Part shown: positions 17,912-25,994 of the stretch, in pieces
How positions within the stretch are numbered: the stretch's first letter is position 1
Layout: each line of letters starts with the position of its first letter
From: CAYUMU01 sp964445985
GTDB lineage: Bacteria > Planctomycetota > Planctomycetia > Pirellulales > S012-138
Length of the DNA: 64,000 bases
Assembly: GCA_964445985.1 (NCBI GenBank)
Contig: CAYUMU010000014.1
Span: 1 to 64,000 of the forward strand
Reading direction: 5' to 3'
Made by a program: the position numbers and the translations under genes
The notes under the pieces: model-generated
What the model was told of the DNA's origin: nothing
Database searches by the model: none
What the model saw: the letters and a program-made list of their open reading frames with translations, nothing else

Positions 17912-19165
17912 TTAATCCACTGGCAGTTGGTGGCCCATTTTTTCTCTTTTGGCCGCCAGGTAGCGCGAGCGGTGTTCGTTATGGGGGGCCACGATGGGCA
18001 CCTGGTCGACCACTTCGAGCTCGTAGCCGCCGTAGATGAAGGCGTCGGTCTTCTTGGGGTTGTTGGTGAGCAACCGCACGCGGCTGAGGCCCAGGTCTTT
18101 GAGAATTTGGATGCCTACGCCGTAATCGCGCATGTCGGCCTGATAACCCAGGGCGATATTGGCTTCGACCGTATCGAGGCCTTCGTCTTGCAGGCCGTAG
18201 GCGCGGATTTTTTCGACCAGCCCAATCCCGCGGCCTTCCTGGGGCAAATAGACCAGCACGCCGCAGCCTTCGCTGGTGATTTGTTCCAGGGCCAGGTGCA
18301 GTTGATCGCCGCAGTCGCAGCGCAGCGATTGGATGAGGTCGCCCGTAAAACAACTGGAATGCAGCCGGACCAGCGGAATTTCGACCGAGGTGAGGTCGCC
18401 GAAGACCAGGGCCAGCGGTTCCTGATGCTCGTGCTTGACGCTGTAGGCAATGATGCGGCCCAGGCCGTAGCGGGTGGGCAGTTCGGCTTCGGCGTCGCGG
18501 ACCACCAGCTTTTCGTGGCGGCGGCGATAGCGGATCAGCTCTTCGATCGAGATGATCTCCAGCCCATGCCGCGCGGCCAGGGCGAATAGTTGTTCGCGGG
18601 TGGCGCGGTCGCCCTCGTCGTTGAGAATTTCGGAAAGCACGCCGGCCGGCCGCAAGCCTGCCAGGCGGGCCAGATCGACGGTGGCCTCGGTGTGGCCTGC
18701 CCGACGAAGCACGCCCCCTTCTTTGGCAATGATGCAGTGCAGATGGCCCGGGCGAACGAAATCATCGGCTCGGCTATGGGGATCGACCAGGGCTCGCACG
18801 GTGGCCGCGCGTTCTTGGACCGTAATGCCCGTTTTGTTGGTGCGGTGATCGACCGGCACGGTGAAGGCGGTTTTGAGCGGGGCCGTGTTGATATCGACCA
18901 TGGGGTGCAAGTGCAGCCGCTCGGCCACGTCGGGCAGCACCGGCATGCAGAACTCGCCGCGCCCTCGCAGAATGAAGTTCACGATTTCAGGCGTGACCTT
19001 TTCGGCGGCGCAAATATAGTCGCCTTCGTTCTCTCGATCCTCGGCATCGACCACAATTACCACTTTGCCCTGGGCAATGGCGGCAATGGCGGCTTCAACG
19101 GTGGAAAATGTGCCCGAGGAGGGATCGCTCACCAGTTCACCTGTTGTGGGTCGGAAGAAACTCAC
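17912..19165 (-). CDS. ribBA: RibBA: DHBP synthase / GTP cyclohydrolase II
   Basis: Bifunctional enzyme of 417 residues catalysing both entry steps of riboflavin synthesis. The N-terminal 3,4-dihydroxy-2-butanone-4-phosphate synthase domain (~20-220) has DAEDRENEGD and the HTEATVDLARLAG motif. The C-terminal GTP cyclohydrolase II domain (~225-410) has HSSCFTGD and RCDCGDQL (three zinc Cys) and YLPQEGRGIGL. Key residues of both domains appear intact. The remaining rib genes are not adjacent; ribF is about 20 kb away. No FMN riboswitch is recognisable upstream. Confidence 0.95.
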   Translation of the reverse strand: MSFFRPTTGELVSDPSSGTFSTVEAAIAAIAQGKVVIVVDAEDRENEGDYICAAEKVTPEIVNFILRGRGEFCMPVLPDVAERLHLHPMVDINTAPLKTAFTVPVDHRTNKTGITVQERAATVRALVDPHSRADDFVRPGHLHCIIAKEGGVLRRAGHTEATVDLARLAGLRPAGVLSEILNDEGDRATREQLFALAARHGLEIISIEELIRYRRRHEKLVVRDAEAELPTRYGLGRIIAYSVKHEHQEPLALVFGDLTSVEIPLVRLHSSCFTGDLIQSLRCDCGDQLHLALEQITSEGCGVLVYLPQEGRGIGLVEKIRAYGLQDEGLDTVEANIALGYQADMRDYGVGIQILKDLGLSRVRLLTNNPKKTDAFIYGGYELEVVDQVPIVAPHNEHRSRYLAAKREKMGHQLPVD

Positions 19166-19373
19166 AGGCTGGCCCGCGCGGCGCGGCCTGCAATGGCATT
19201 ATTACCTGCGGCGGCCCGATTGAACACCGGCCGTTGTCTGACCCAAGCATTTGTGGACAGGGCATTGCGCTAAATTCCGTCCGCGCCGCCGATCGTTTGA
19301 CGCTGCCCCTTGATCGGCTTTATCGGCAATACGCGTGGGCGGCTGCCGCGGTTGGGCGATCGGCGACCCGAAA

Positions 19374-19396
19374 GGTACGCACGGGGTGCGTTCCCT
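19374..19396 (-). repeat. TAGGGTACGCA palindrome copy (family P1)
   Basis: Reads on the minus strand as AGGGAACGCACCCCGTGCGT followed by ACC: a stem around CCCCG. It lies just downstream of the CheX-like gene, in the same orientation as that gene. Other copies are at 20612-20636, 44076-44100, 45319-45345 (degenerate) and 46990-47014. Confidence 0.75.
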
Positions 19397-19416
19397 CGGC
19401 TTGATCGAGGTTGGAA

Positions 19417-19944
19417 TTACAGTTTGAGCAGCGACATGCTCACCTGCAGCAGCCGGTCGTCCAGCAGCAGGGCTTCCTGGTCGGAGTGCTCGAACGTCAC
19501 GTTGATGAACTTCAAACCGGGTGCGTAGGCAATGTGATACCCGGAGCCAATGATCACCGAAGGGACCGTGATATTGGTGAACGCCCAAGGGCCGGACGAA
19601 AGCCCACTCTTAATGCCGCCGGCAACAATGTTGGTCAGCTCGCCCACGCCATCGACGACTTGCGAGGTAAGGGTTTCGAAGCTGTCGCCCAGCAGTCCCC
19701 CGATCGCCTTCACGGCGAAACGCGTGGACAGGTTCAAGGTGATGAACCCTGACACCTTGCCGTGCACGCCCAGCAACCCAGTCACGGTGCCGCCTTCGCG
19801 GCTGGGTACGCACGACACCGAAACGCAGCGGAACGGCATGCCGCACATCCCCAAGGCTTCGCTCACTGCCCGATGAATGACGGGAAACAGCTCCCCTTCG
19901 GTCACCAGTTGCAGCACCTCGGCTTCTTGAGCAACGGCGGCCAT
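19417..19944 (-). CDS. CheX-like chemotaxis phosphatase domain protein
   Basis: Protein of 175 residues, a single CheX/CheC-like α/β domain. GKVSGFITLNLSTRFAVKAI and VDGVGELTNIVAGGIKSGL match the CheX pattern, whose E-x2-N motif removes phosphate from CheY~P (here ELTN, with Asn in the active helix). No chemotaxis operon is adjacent, so it may act on a different response regulator. I chose the ATG at 19944 over 19974, since AAGG sits nine bases before it. The confidence reflects a domain-level call. Confidence 0.75.
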   Translation of the reverse strand: MAAVAQEAEVLQLVTEGELFPVIHRAVSEALGMCGMPFRCVSVSCVPSREGGTVTGLLGVHGKVSGFITLNLSTRFAVKAIGGLLGDSFETLTSQVVDGVGELTNIVAGGIKSGLSSGPWAFTNITVPSVIIGSGYHIAYAPGLKFINVTFEHSDQEALLLDDRLLQVSMSLLKL

Positions 19945-20212
19945 GAATGCATGCCTTGCGTTAGGGGGGATCATAGGGGAGGGAAGCCGCGCGTCGATGC
20001 TTCACCGGTATGCAAAAACTTAGGACATAAATGGCGGCGAGCCGACAATTTCGCTGCCCATTCCTGGTAGGGCGGTTGTGCCGGTAATGCTGGCCCGACG
20101 TTCCCTCGACGGCTACCAAACCGTATTCTTAAGAAGGGGAAAGTTCCCCTATCTCCGAAGGCAATGGGGCTGCAAGGCGGAGTTTCTTCTCGAACCCACA
20201 AGGCAAACAGCA

Positions 20213-20614
20213 ATGAAGGTGCAAGCTTCTCACAACGTGGAACTTAAACCGGTGGAAATGCCTGGCGCCCAGGGCTGCCAGGTGCGTTGGCTGCTGGGCG
20301 AGCGCGACGGCGCGCCCAACTTTGCCATGCGGCAATTCGAAGTAGCCCCCGGCGGGTTCACGCCCCGCCACCAGCACGATTACGAGCACGAAGTCTTCGT
20401 CCTCTCAGGCCAGGGAACGGTGATCGAAAACCAGACCGAGCACCCTCTCGCGCCCGGCGACGTGGTCTACGTGGCCCCCGGCGACGTGCATCAATTTCGC
20501 AATACCGGCTCCGAACCGATGCGGTTCTTGTGTCTGATTCCCAACAGCGCTACCGGCAAACAGGTGACCGTGGTGCCCGAGTGCGGACTGGAGCCGGCGA
20601 ACGAGACCGCGTAG
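20213..20614 (+). CDS. Small cupin-domain protein
   Basis: Single-domain cupin of 133 residues. Motif 1 is HQHDYEHEVFVLSGQG and motif 2 is GDVVYVAPGDVHQFRNTG. Both conserve metal-binding His/Glu residues, so metal binding is likely; the substrate is unknown. The ATG at 20213 is the first sensible start; an upstream frame from 20078 lacks cupin similarity. The stop codon TAG is formed by the first three bases of a P1 palindrome. Confidence 0.85.
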   Translation: MKVQASHNVELKPVEMPGAQGCQVRWLLGERDGAPNFAMRQFEVAPGGFTPRHQHDYEHEVFVLSGQGTVIENQTEHPLAPGDVVYVAPGDVHQFRNTGSEPMRFLCLIPNSATGKQVTVVPECGLEPANETA

Positions 20615-20636
20615 GGTATGCACCCCGTGCATACCA
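20612..20636 (+). repeat. P1 palindrome supplying cupin stop codon
   Basis: TAGGGTATGCA, CCCCG, TGCATACCA: the arms GGTATGCA/TGCATACC are perfect complements. The cupin gene stop TAG (20612-20614) is the start of the element. Covariation with the 44076 copy (GGTACGCA/TGCGTACC) supports selection on the stem. Confidence 0.8.
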
Positions 20637-20868
20637 CCCGCGTCGATGCGCCGTCCCAGCTAGCGGCAACCGTGCGGATCGTAGGGATTGAATGGGTGGA
20701 ATCGGGATTCGATCACCCGTTCCACGGTTACACCTACCCAACCACGATGAAGCCGTCGCTACAGTTGGCCGATGATGACGAAGGTGCGTCCCGCTTCCCA
20801 GGATCAGGATGGGGTGCGGGGGGCGACCTTGATTTACCTGCTTGCTCCCCACGGATAGGGAAGTGACC

Positions 20869-21216
20869 ATGCTGCCCGGCGACTCCGAATCCCCGCTCGA
20901 GGGCTGGCACCAATGCCGGCTGTTCTGGGTGCTCTATTCCGTCGCCTTTTTGGTGGCGTTTGTATGGTGCTTGTTTCCCGCCAAGCCTGAGAATTCCACG
21001 GCTTCTTCTCATTCTTCTCAACCGTTGGCAAAAAAGTCAGCCGCGCCGGCCGCCGCGGCTCCTCTGGAACTCCCCGCGGCAACCATGCCCACCCCCATTG
21101 CCGACACGGCCCCGTCGCTGGCCTGGCTGCAGGGTGAAATCGTGGTGGAATCGCCCATCCGCACGGCAATACGGCCCGTTGAGGTGTCGCCAAGCGGAGC
21201 CAGCACGCATCGGTAA
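20869..21216 (+). CDS. Small single-pass membrane protein, unknown
   Basis: Protein of 115 residues. One membrane segment (~18-36, LFWVLYSVAFLVAFVWCLF) is followed by a Ser/Ala/Pro-rich linker and a short tail with LAWLQGEIVVESPIRTAIRP. AGGGAAG (20856-20862) lies 6 bases before the ATG and supports this start over a TTG at 20842. I do not recognise the family. The gap after it up to 21341 holds nothing clear. Confidence 0.6.
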   Translation: MLPGDSESPLEGWHQCRLFWVLYSVAFLVAFVWCLFPAKPENSTASSHSSQPLAKKSAAPAAAAPLELPAATMPTPIADTAPSLAWLQGEIVVESPIRTAIRPVEVSPSGASTHR

Positions 21217-21341
21217 GCGAGCGCTGGAAAAAAGCTCCATGTCTGTGCAAGGGAGCCGTGAGCCACGACGAGTTGTGATCCGTTCACACGCAACTCGGCA
21301 CCATTGCAAATGCCGCAGTAAGAGCGGTCATCTCTGACTGG

Positions 21342-21380
21342 TTGACAATCGCCAAATCCTCGGTATCCTGCTGGGATACC
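21342..21380 (+). promoter_or_regulatory. Candidate promoter with overlapping inverted repeat
   Basis: TTGACA (21342-21347), a 16-base spacer and TATCCT (21364-21369) resemble a σ70 promoter. GGTATCC (21362-21368) and GGATACC (21374-21380) form a perfect 7-bp inverted repeat over the -10 region, as an operator would. It lies 36 bases before the unknown 224-residue gene of the accessory block. Confidence 0.4.
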
Positions 21381-21415
21381 TCCGATCCCTTCAGGATTCC
21401 AACAGGGTTGCGCGA

Positions 21416-22090
21416 ATGATCCAACTTTATCCGCTCCGTGTCTCGTTAACGAAGAACGGTTACATCAAGATTGCGTATGTCCTAGAACGACACACGCGGT
21501 GGGAAGTGCTTGACAATATCCGAGGAGTTTATCCCGGCATCAATTTGGCACGCTCGCAAGCAGCGAACATTATGGGAGAGAGCCTCTCGGGTGAATTGCC
21601 CGAATTCTGGGATGAGATCCGCGCGTATAGCGATCGAGCAATTCGATCATTCGTTCTAGTGGCGATTATTTTTTCACATGTCGATCTAATCAATCTATTG
21701 CAGTCGTCCTCGGAGGGAAAGATGAAGGGACGTCTGCAACGTGGAAAAGTTGGCAATAAGGCATTTACCAATTTGGTCTATGCAATGGCGAGTTGCGACC
21801 TCTGCAACTACGTTCGAGGAGCACAAATCGTAGAATATGACCTGCGTTCGCTCGTGAGCGAGCTAGGTAACTGTGGTCACTTAGTTCGACAACTGATTGA
21901 ATTCAAGCTCAAGATCTGCGGCTGGCGCGCGCCCGGATTGCCAGGTGGGACTGATTTCTTCCGCACCTGCAATGAGAATCATGTGCCCCAAGTTTTTGGA
22001 CTTGGGCCGATGCAGTTTCGCCAGTGGCTCGAAAACAATTTGAGCATCGATCCGCCCGAGCAACGTGCCGCTCAACCCCGTCCGAAATAG
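21416..22090 (+). CDS. Unknown protein next to MT-A70 methyltransferase
   Basis: Protein of 224 residues that I do not recognise. It is soluble, mixed α/β by composition, with a hydrophobic helix near 75-95 (FVLVAIIFSHVDLINLL) and several Cys residues (CDLCN; CNENH near the C-terminus). No PD-(D/E)xK motif is obvious. Its stop (TAG) directly abuts the stop of the convergent DNA methyltransferase. By eye base composition is lower in GC than in neighbours, suggesting acquisition with the methyltransferase. A role as cognate restriction factor is possible but unproven. Confidence 0.7.
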   Translation: MIQLYPLRVSLTKNGYIKIAYVLERHTRWEVLDNIRGVYPGINLARSQAANIMGESLSGELPEFWDEIRAYSDRAIRSFVLVAIIFSHVDLINLLQSSSEGKMKGRLQRGKVGNKAFTNLVYAMASCDLCNYVRGAQIVEYDLRSLVSELGNCGHLVRQLIEFKLKICGWRAPGLPGGTDFFRTCNENHVPQVFGLGPMQFRQWLENNLSIDPPEQRAAQPRPK

Positions 22091-22690
22091 CTACGCAGCA
22101 CCACCTCGATATTGCGGCGGGACTTCGCGTCGTTCGAGATATGTGTCCACTTCGTTGCCCCAGTGCTGCCAATGTTCCCGCGGTGCACGAGCAAAAAGCT
22201 CCAAGTAATTTGGGGGACTACACTCTTCAATAATTCCATACATTTCGTCAGGCTTTCGAGAATGCTCTCGCTTACGAGACGACACCATATTCACTTGGCT
22301 TCGCCCCGGTTGTAGCGTTCGAAGCTTGCCGCGCGTCCCGAACAGTAGGACTTCGGTGACGTTTCGGAAGTAGAACCCCACCCCGCGACCGTCTGGCCCA
22401 CCGTCTCGTCTGACCTTCAGCCAAATCAGGTTCGTTTTATAGACGAATCCCCAAGCTTCCAGCACCTGAAGGCCTTCCCGCAGAAGCGCATTCGGAACCC
22501 AAAGATAAAGATGGCTCTGTTTTGCTGCATGGTCTTTAACAGGTAACCTACAGATTTCTTCGAGCGACATTGTGGGATATCGTCGCAATCGTTGATGTTC
22601 AGGCGCAACCTTGCCCGTCCGGTTTTGAAACCGCCAAGGGGGGTCAGCCAGTATAGTACCAAAAGTTCCCGTTAGCCCAGGAAGTGGCAT
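22091..22690 (-). CDS. MT-A70 family DNA N6-adenine methyltransferase
   Basis: Protein of 199 residues with the MT-A70 catalytic motif DPPW in ILADPPWRFQNRTG. HLYLWVPNALLREGLQVLEA, WGFVYKTNLIWLK and a C-terminal LELFARAPREHWQHWGNE complete the SAM-binding fold. Bacterial and phage relatives methylate adenine in DNA, some as part of MunI-like restriction systems. The ATG at 22690 fits the family start; a GTG at 22732 is an alternative with no ribosome site. It is convergent and abutting with the unknown 224-residue gene. The 200-odd bp upstream to 22935 hold no gene. Confidence 0.88.
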   Translation of the reverse strand: MPLPGLTGTFGTILADPPWRFQNRTGKVAPEHQRLRRYPTMSLEEICRLPVKDHAAKQSHLYLWVPNALLREGLQVLEAWGFVYKTNLIWLKVRRDGGPDGRGVGFYFRNVTEVLLFGTRGKLRTLQPGRSQVNMVSSRKREHSRKPDEMYGIIEECSPPNYLELFARAPREHWQHWGNEVDTYLERREVPPQYRGGAA

Positions 22691-22935
22691 GATCTGCACC
22701 TGTCGCACGGCTTGCAGTGAAAGACTCGCCACGACGTGTTATCGGCCAATGAATGACCACACAACACGCTTTTCGTCTACCCAGATCATAAGCATTGCTA
22801 GCACGCGGTCAATGTTTTTTGGGTGGACGCAAAAGATCCCTGCGGGATCGCGAGAGAAGAACCCATCGCGTGCATTGGCAGCGGTGAATCTGAGAAACCA
22901 TTGGCGCAATTGAGTGCGCGTCCATCGCCGCAGAT

Positions 22936-23145
22936 TTATTGCGCCTTTAGAACTTTCTTTGAATCGCGCTTCGAGTCGCGAATTAATACATTCCGTATAT
23001 AAGCCGAGACGCTTTCATCGCGACACTGCGCAGCCTCAATGACCTGCGCGTACTCCTCGTCGGACATACGAAAGTATCGCTTCGGGGTTTCACCGGTCGC
23101 CGGGCGTCCACGTGCGCGTTTGGCAGATTTACCCATAAGTGCCAT
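22936..23145 (-). CDS. Small ribbon-helix-helix-like protein
   Basis: Basic protein of 69 residues. RGRPATGETPKRYFRMSDEE followed by YAQVIEAAQCRDESVSAYIR resembles an RHH DNA-binding domain (β-strand TPKRYFRMS, then two helices), as in plasmid/phage regulators and mobilisation accessory proteins. An ATG at 23145 gives this length; an upstream frame from 23211 would add 22 residues. It lies upstream of the MT-A70 gene on the same strand and could regulate the block. Confidence 0.65.
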   Translation of the reverse strand: MALMGKSAKRARGRPATGETPKRYFRMSDEEYAQVIEAAQCRDESVSAYIRNVLIRDSKRDSKKVLKAQ

Positions 23146-23296
23146 TGTATGGTCGTCTAGAAAGCTTTCCAATTGCAATGATGAAGTTTCCCTTTCGTTC
23201 CCTCTTTCCAACGCAGCTATACTTCAGGTTGTTCCCTGGCGTGCCGTTGCGCGCCGGGCTGTCCCGCGCCGCCCCCCAAGGACGGAAGGAAAACTG

Positions 23297-24469
23297 ATGA
23301 TTCGCCCGTGTTTCTCGGTGGCCGCTTGCCTCTCGCTGGCGGCGTTCGCATTGGTCGCGCCGGCTGATTCGCAAGCCCAGGGCTTTCGTTATCCCGAAGG
23401 CAAGCACGGCGGCGGTGAGCTGCGCTACGTGCAGGGCGTGCCCGTGCTCATCGTGGCCGGCACTCCCGAAGAGATGGGCGAGCAGATGGGCGTGCTGGCC
23501 CTGAAGCCGGCGGCTGGCGCCATCGCCGTTTACGAACGATTCCTGCAATCGCAGGGCATCTCCGATTACAAGCCGCTGCTGGCGGCCATCGCCAATTCGC
23601 TGCTCAAGAAATTCCCCGACGACTATCGCCGCGAGCTCGATGCGGCCATCAAGGCCAGCGGACTCGACCGCGACCTGTTGGTGATTGGCAATACGTTTCA
23701 CGATGTCCGCAAGCTCACCAGTTGCTCGGCGGTGATGGTTTCGCCCGACCGCAGCAAAACCGGCGGAGCGCTCATCGGCCGCAATCTCGATTACCCCTTT
23801 GCCCGCGGCATGCACCAATACGGGTTGGTGATTGTCTACCGGCCCACCGGCAAGCAGCCGTTTGCGGTGGTGTCGTTTCCCGGCTCCACCGTGGTGGGCT
23901 GCGCCATGAGCGCGGTCAACGCGCACGGCCTGTTCATTGGCCAAAACGATGTCGGCCCCGCCAACGATCGTTCGCCCCTGCTTCAATTGGAAAACACGCC
24001 CACCGCCGTGCTCTGCCGGCAGGTGCTCGAAGGTTGCAACACCATCGCCCAGGCCGAGCAGCTCATGCAAAAAAACAAGCCCGCTGGCCGCTCCATCTTT
24101 GTGATGTGCGACCGGAGCGGCGGCGGCGTGATCGAAGCCACGCCCAAGACCGTTTCCTTGCGACAAGACGAAAGCGGCTACTGCGCCGCCACCAACCACT
24201 TTGAAACGGCCGAACTATCGGTGGGCAAGGCCTGCCGTCGCATGGATCGGCTGGCGGCAGCCCGCGGATGGGAAAAGCTCGGCGTGGCCGAAACCCATCA
24301 GTTGTTGCAAGCGGTGAGCCAGGAATGGTGGACGGCCCACAGCATGGTGTTCGAGCCCCAAACGCTGAAGCTGCACGTTTCGTTCGGCGACGGCCAGCGC
24401 TCGGCCACCGATTTCCCGCTGCGCACGGTGGACCTTTCGCCCTGGCTGAAGGTGGACGGCCAACCGTAA
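23297..24469 (+). CDS. C45 family autoproteolytic acyltransferase/hydrolase, secreted
   Basis: Protein of 390 residues with a signal peptide (~1-27). The Ntn-hydrolase region matches peptidase C45 (acyl-CoA:6-aminopenicillanate acyltransferase-like). TPEEMGEQMGVLA is near the N-terminus, the putative nucleophile Cys is in LTSCSAVMVSP, and GRNLDYPF, NAHGLFIGQND and ATNHF follow. Members self-cleave before the Cys and hydrolyse or transfer amide-linked acyl groups. GGAAGGA precedes the ATG at 23297. The substrate is unknown. Confidence 0.85.
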   Translation: MIRPCFSVAACLSLAAFALVAPADSQAQGFRYPEGKHGGGELRYVQGVPVLIVAGTPEEMGEQMGVLALKPAAGAIAVYERFLQSQGISDYKPLLAAIANSLLKKFPDDYRRELDAAIKASGLDRDLLVIGNTFHDVRKLTSCSAVMVSPDRSKTGGALIGRNLDYPFARGMHQYGLVIVYRPTGKQPFAVVSFPGSTVVGCAMSAVNAHGLFIGQNDVGPANDRSPLLQLENTPTAVLCRQVLEGCNTIAQAEQLMQKNKPAGRSIFVMCDRSGGGVIEATPKTVSLRQDESGYCAATNHFETAELSVGKACRRMDRLAAARGWEKLGVAETHQLLQAVSQEWWTAHSMVFEPQTLKLHVSFGDGQRSATDFPLRTVDLSPWLKVDGQP

Positions 24470-24560
24470 GGGCAAAATCGACGTGGTTTGCCGGCTCGAT
24501 CGACCCGGCGAGAATCGATCGTGGCTATACTCGTGGTTCGTGCATTTCAGTTGCCCAGCT

Positions 24561-24592
24561 GCTTACGCCACGGGCGTAAGCATGGCACCCCG
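24561..24592 (+). repeat. P2 palindrome GCTTACGCC…GGCGTAAGC
   Basis: GCTTACGCC (24561-24569) and GGCGTAAGC (24573-24581) form a 9-bp stem, followed by ATGGCACCC. A second copy with ATGGCACAC is at 56228-56249. The ATG inside this repeat is the longest in-frame start of pdxA and is therefore probably not used. Confidence 0.75.
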
Positions 24593-24629
24593 AGTGGTTG
24601 ATCTTCCCAAGCTTTCAGCTCCCCGTCCC

Positions 24630-25640
24630 ATGCCCCAGCCCAAACCTCGCATTGCCGTAACCATGGGCGACCCGGCCGGGGTGGGGCCTGAGATTTGTTT
24701 GGACCTGCTGGCCAGCCAAGCGGTGGCCCAGGTTTGCACGCCGATCGTGTTTGGCGACGCCCGCCTCTTGAGCCGCGTCGCCCGCCAGCTCGGCAAGCCA
24801 TTTAACGCACCGGTGATCGCCCAGGCAGATTGGGAACAGAACTACGCCCAGGTGGACCGACCTTCGCTGCTCGACCTGCCTGGCCTGGCTGCCGACCAGG
24901 TCACCCCCGGCCAGGTGGATGGCCGCTGTGGCGAGGCCGCCTTTCGCTACATTCACGCCAGCATCGCCGGGGCGCTCGCCGGCCAGGTGCACGCCATTTC
25001 CACCGGGCCGATCAATAAAGAAGCCCTGCATGCCGCGGGGCACTTCTACCCAGGCCACACCGAAATTTTCGCCGAGCAGATGCAGGCCGAGCGGTCGTGC
25101 ATGATGCTCACTTCCGAGGCTATCACCTGCAGCCTGGTGACGGTGCACGTGGGCTACGCCGAAGTGCCGGCGCTGCTCACCGTGCCCCGGATTGTGGAAG
25201 TCATCGAGCTCACCGCCGCGGCCCTGCGGCGAATGCGCGGCCGCGAGCCGCGGCTGGCCATTTGTGGGCTGAACCCGCACGCCGGCGAGCATGGCCTGTT
25301 TGGCCAGCGGGAAGAAGAACGCCTGATCGTGCCGGCGATGGAGCAAGCCCGCGCGGCCGGCATCCAGATCGAAGGCCCCCTTCCGCCCGATACGGCTTTT
25401 CTTCCCTGGCGGCGCGCCGAGACCGATGCCTACGTGTGCATGTATCACGACCAGGGCCTGATCCCGCTCAAGGCGCTGGCCTTCGAGTCGGCCATCAACA
25501 TCACCCTGGGACTGCCGATCGTGCGAACCAGCGTGGATCACGGCACGGCGTTCGACATTGCCTGGGCAGGCACGGCCAACCCCAGCAGCATGAAGGAAGC
25601 CGTTCAATTGGCGGCCAAGCTGTGCCGGCCTTCCGGGTGA
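24630..25640 (+). CDS. pdxA: 4-hydroxythreonine-4-phosphate dehydrogenase PdxA
   Basis: Protein of 336 residues, the usual PdxA length. It starts MPQPKPRIAVTMGDPAGVGP; the metal-site His are in GHFYPGHTE and VTVHVGYAEV, and in MYHDQGLIPLK. NITLGLPIVRTSVDHGTAFD closes the active site. It oxidises 4-phosphohydroxy-L-threonine with NAD(P)+ in the DXP-dependent vitamin B6 pathway. The start at 24630 is preferred over 24582 because the latter lies in a P2 repeat. No pdxJ is nearby. Confidence 0.94.
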   Translation: MPQPKPRIAVTMGDPAGVGPEICLDLLASQAVAQVCTPIVFGDARLLSRVARQLGKPFNAPVIAQADWEQNYAQVDRPSLLDLPGLAADQVTPGQVDGRCGEAAFRYIHASIAGALAGQVHAISTGPINKEALHAAGHFYPGHTEIFAEQMQAERSCMMLTSEAITCSLVTVHVGYAEVPALLTVPRIVEVIELTAAALRRMRGREPRLAICGLNPHAGEHGLFGQREEERLIVPAMEQARAAGIQIEGPLPPDTAFLPWRRAETDAYVCMYHDQGLIPLKALAFESAINITLGLPIVRTSVDHGTAFDIAWAGTANPSSMKEAVQLAAKLCRPSG

Positions 25641-25796
25641 AGTCTTCCTCACCTTACCGTTTTCTAGGCGCGGTGTATTTTTGCAGGCTTTTCGCAACGA
25701 GCCCCCGGTGTTGTGAATGCCTGATTCTTTGCAACCCGGCGCGTTGGCGAGGGACGTTTGTGGGATTCGCTCGCTAATGACTTTCTTTCTCCCTTC

Positions 25797-25830
25797 TCCC
25801 CCGGTACTCCGGGGAGAGGGGAGAAAAGGG
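25797..25830. repeat. CGGGGAGAGGGGAG repeat copy
   Basis: CCCCCGGTACTCCGGGGAGA followed by GGGGAGAAAAGGGG, with a CCCCGG/CCGGGG dyad. It matches the end of the element at 8143-8262. The rest of 25641-25917 holds no gene that I can support. Confidence 0.65.
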
Positions 25831-25919
25831 GTTCGCGCCCGCTGCTTTCCAAGCCGCGACGCAAGGGCTTTCACTGCCCGCGTCCGCCCAACCGTGTGGA
25901 TCCCTCTCACACCATGAAG

Positions 25920-25961
25920 AAACCTCCCTGGCCCAAGAGGACGGACCAGGGAGGTTTTGTT
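25920..25961. terminator. Bidirectional intrinsic terminator
   Basis: AACCTCCCTGG (25921-25931) pairs with CCAGGGAGGTT (25945-25955) around a 13-base loop, followed on the plus strand by TTGTTTG. It sits between the convergent pdxA and lipoprotein genes and can serve both, with A-rich sequence (GAAGAAA) on the left side. Confidence 0.75.
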
Positions 25962-25994
25962 TGATTGCGAGGCGAGCTATCGATCGCTCGCCTG

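Noticed and set aside
19166..19416. FMN riboswitch near ribBA
   Set aside because: The upstream region lacks the conserved RFN element segments; only a P1 palindrome is present.
20133..20152. AGGGGAAAGTTCCCCT dyad upstream of the cupin gene as operator or terminator
   Set aside because: Short stem with minimal loop, no T-run, no second copy; could be chance.
24582..24629. Longer PdxA start at 24582
   Set aside because: The ATG lies in the P2 repeat and adds residues not typical for PdxA; 24630 gives the usual N-terminus.
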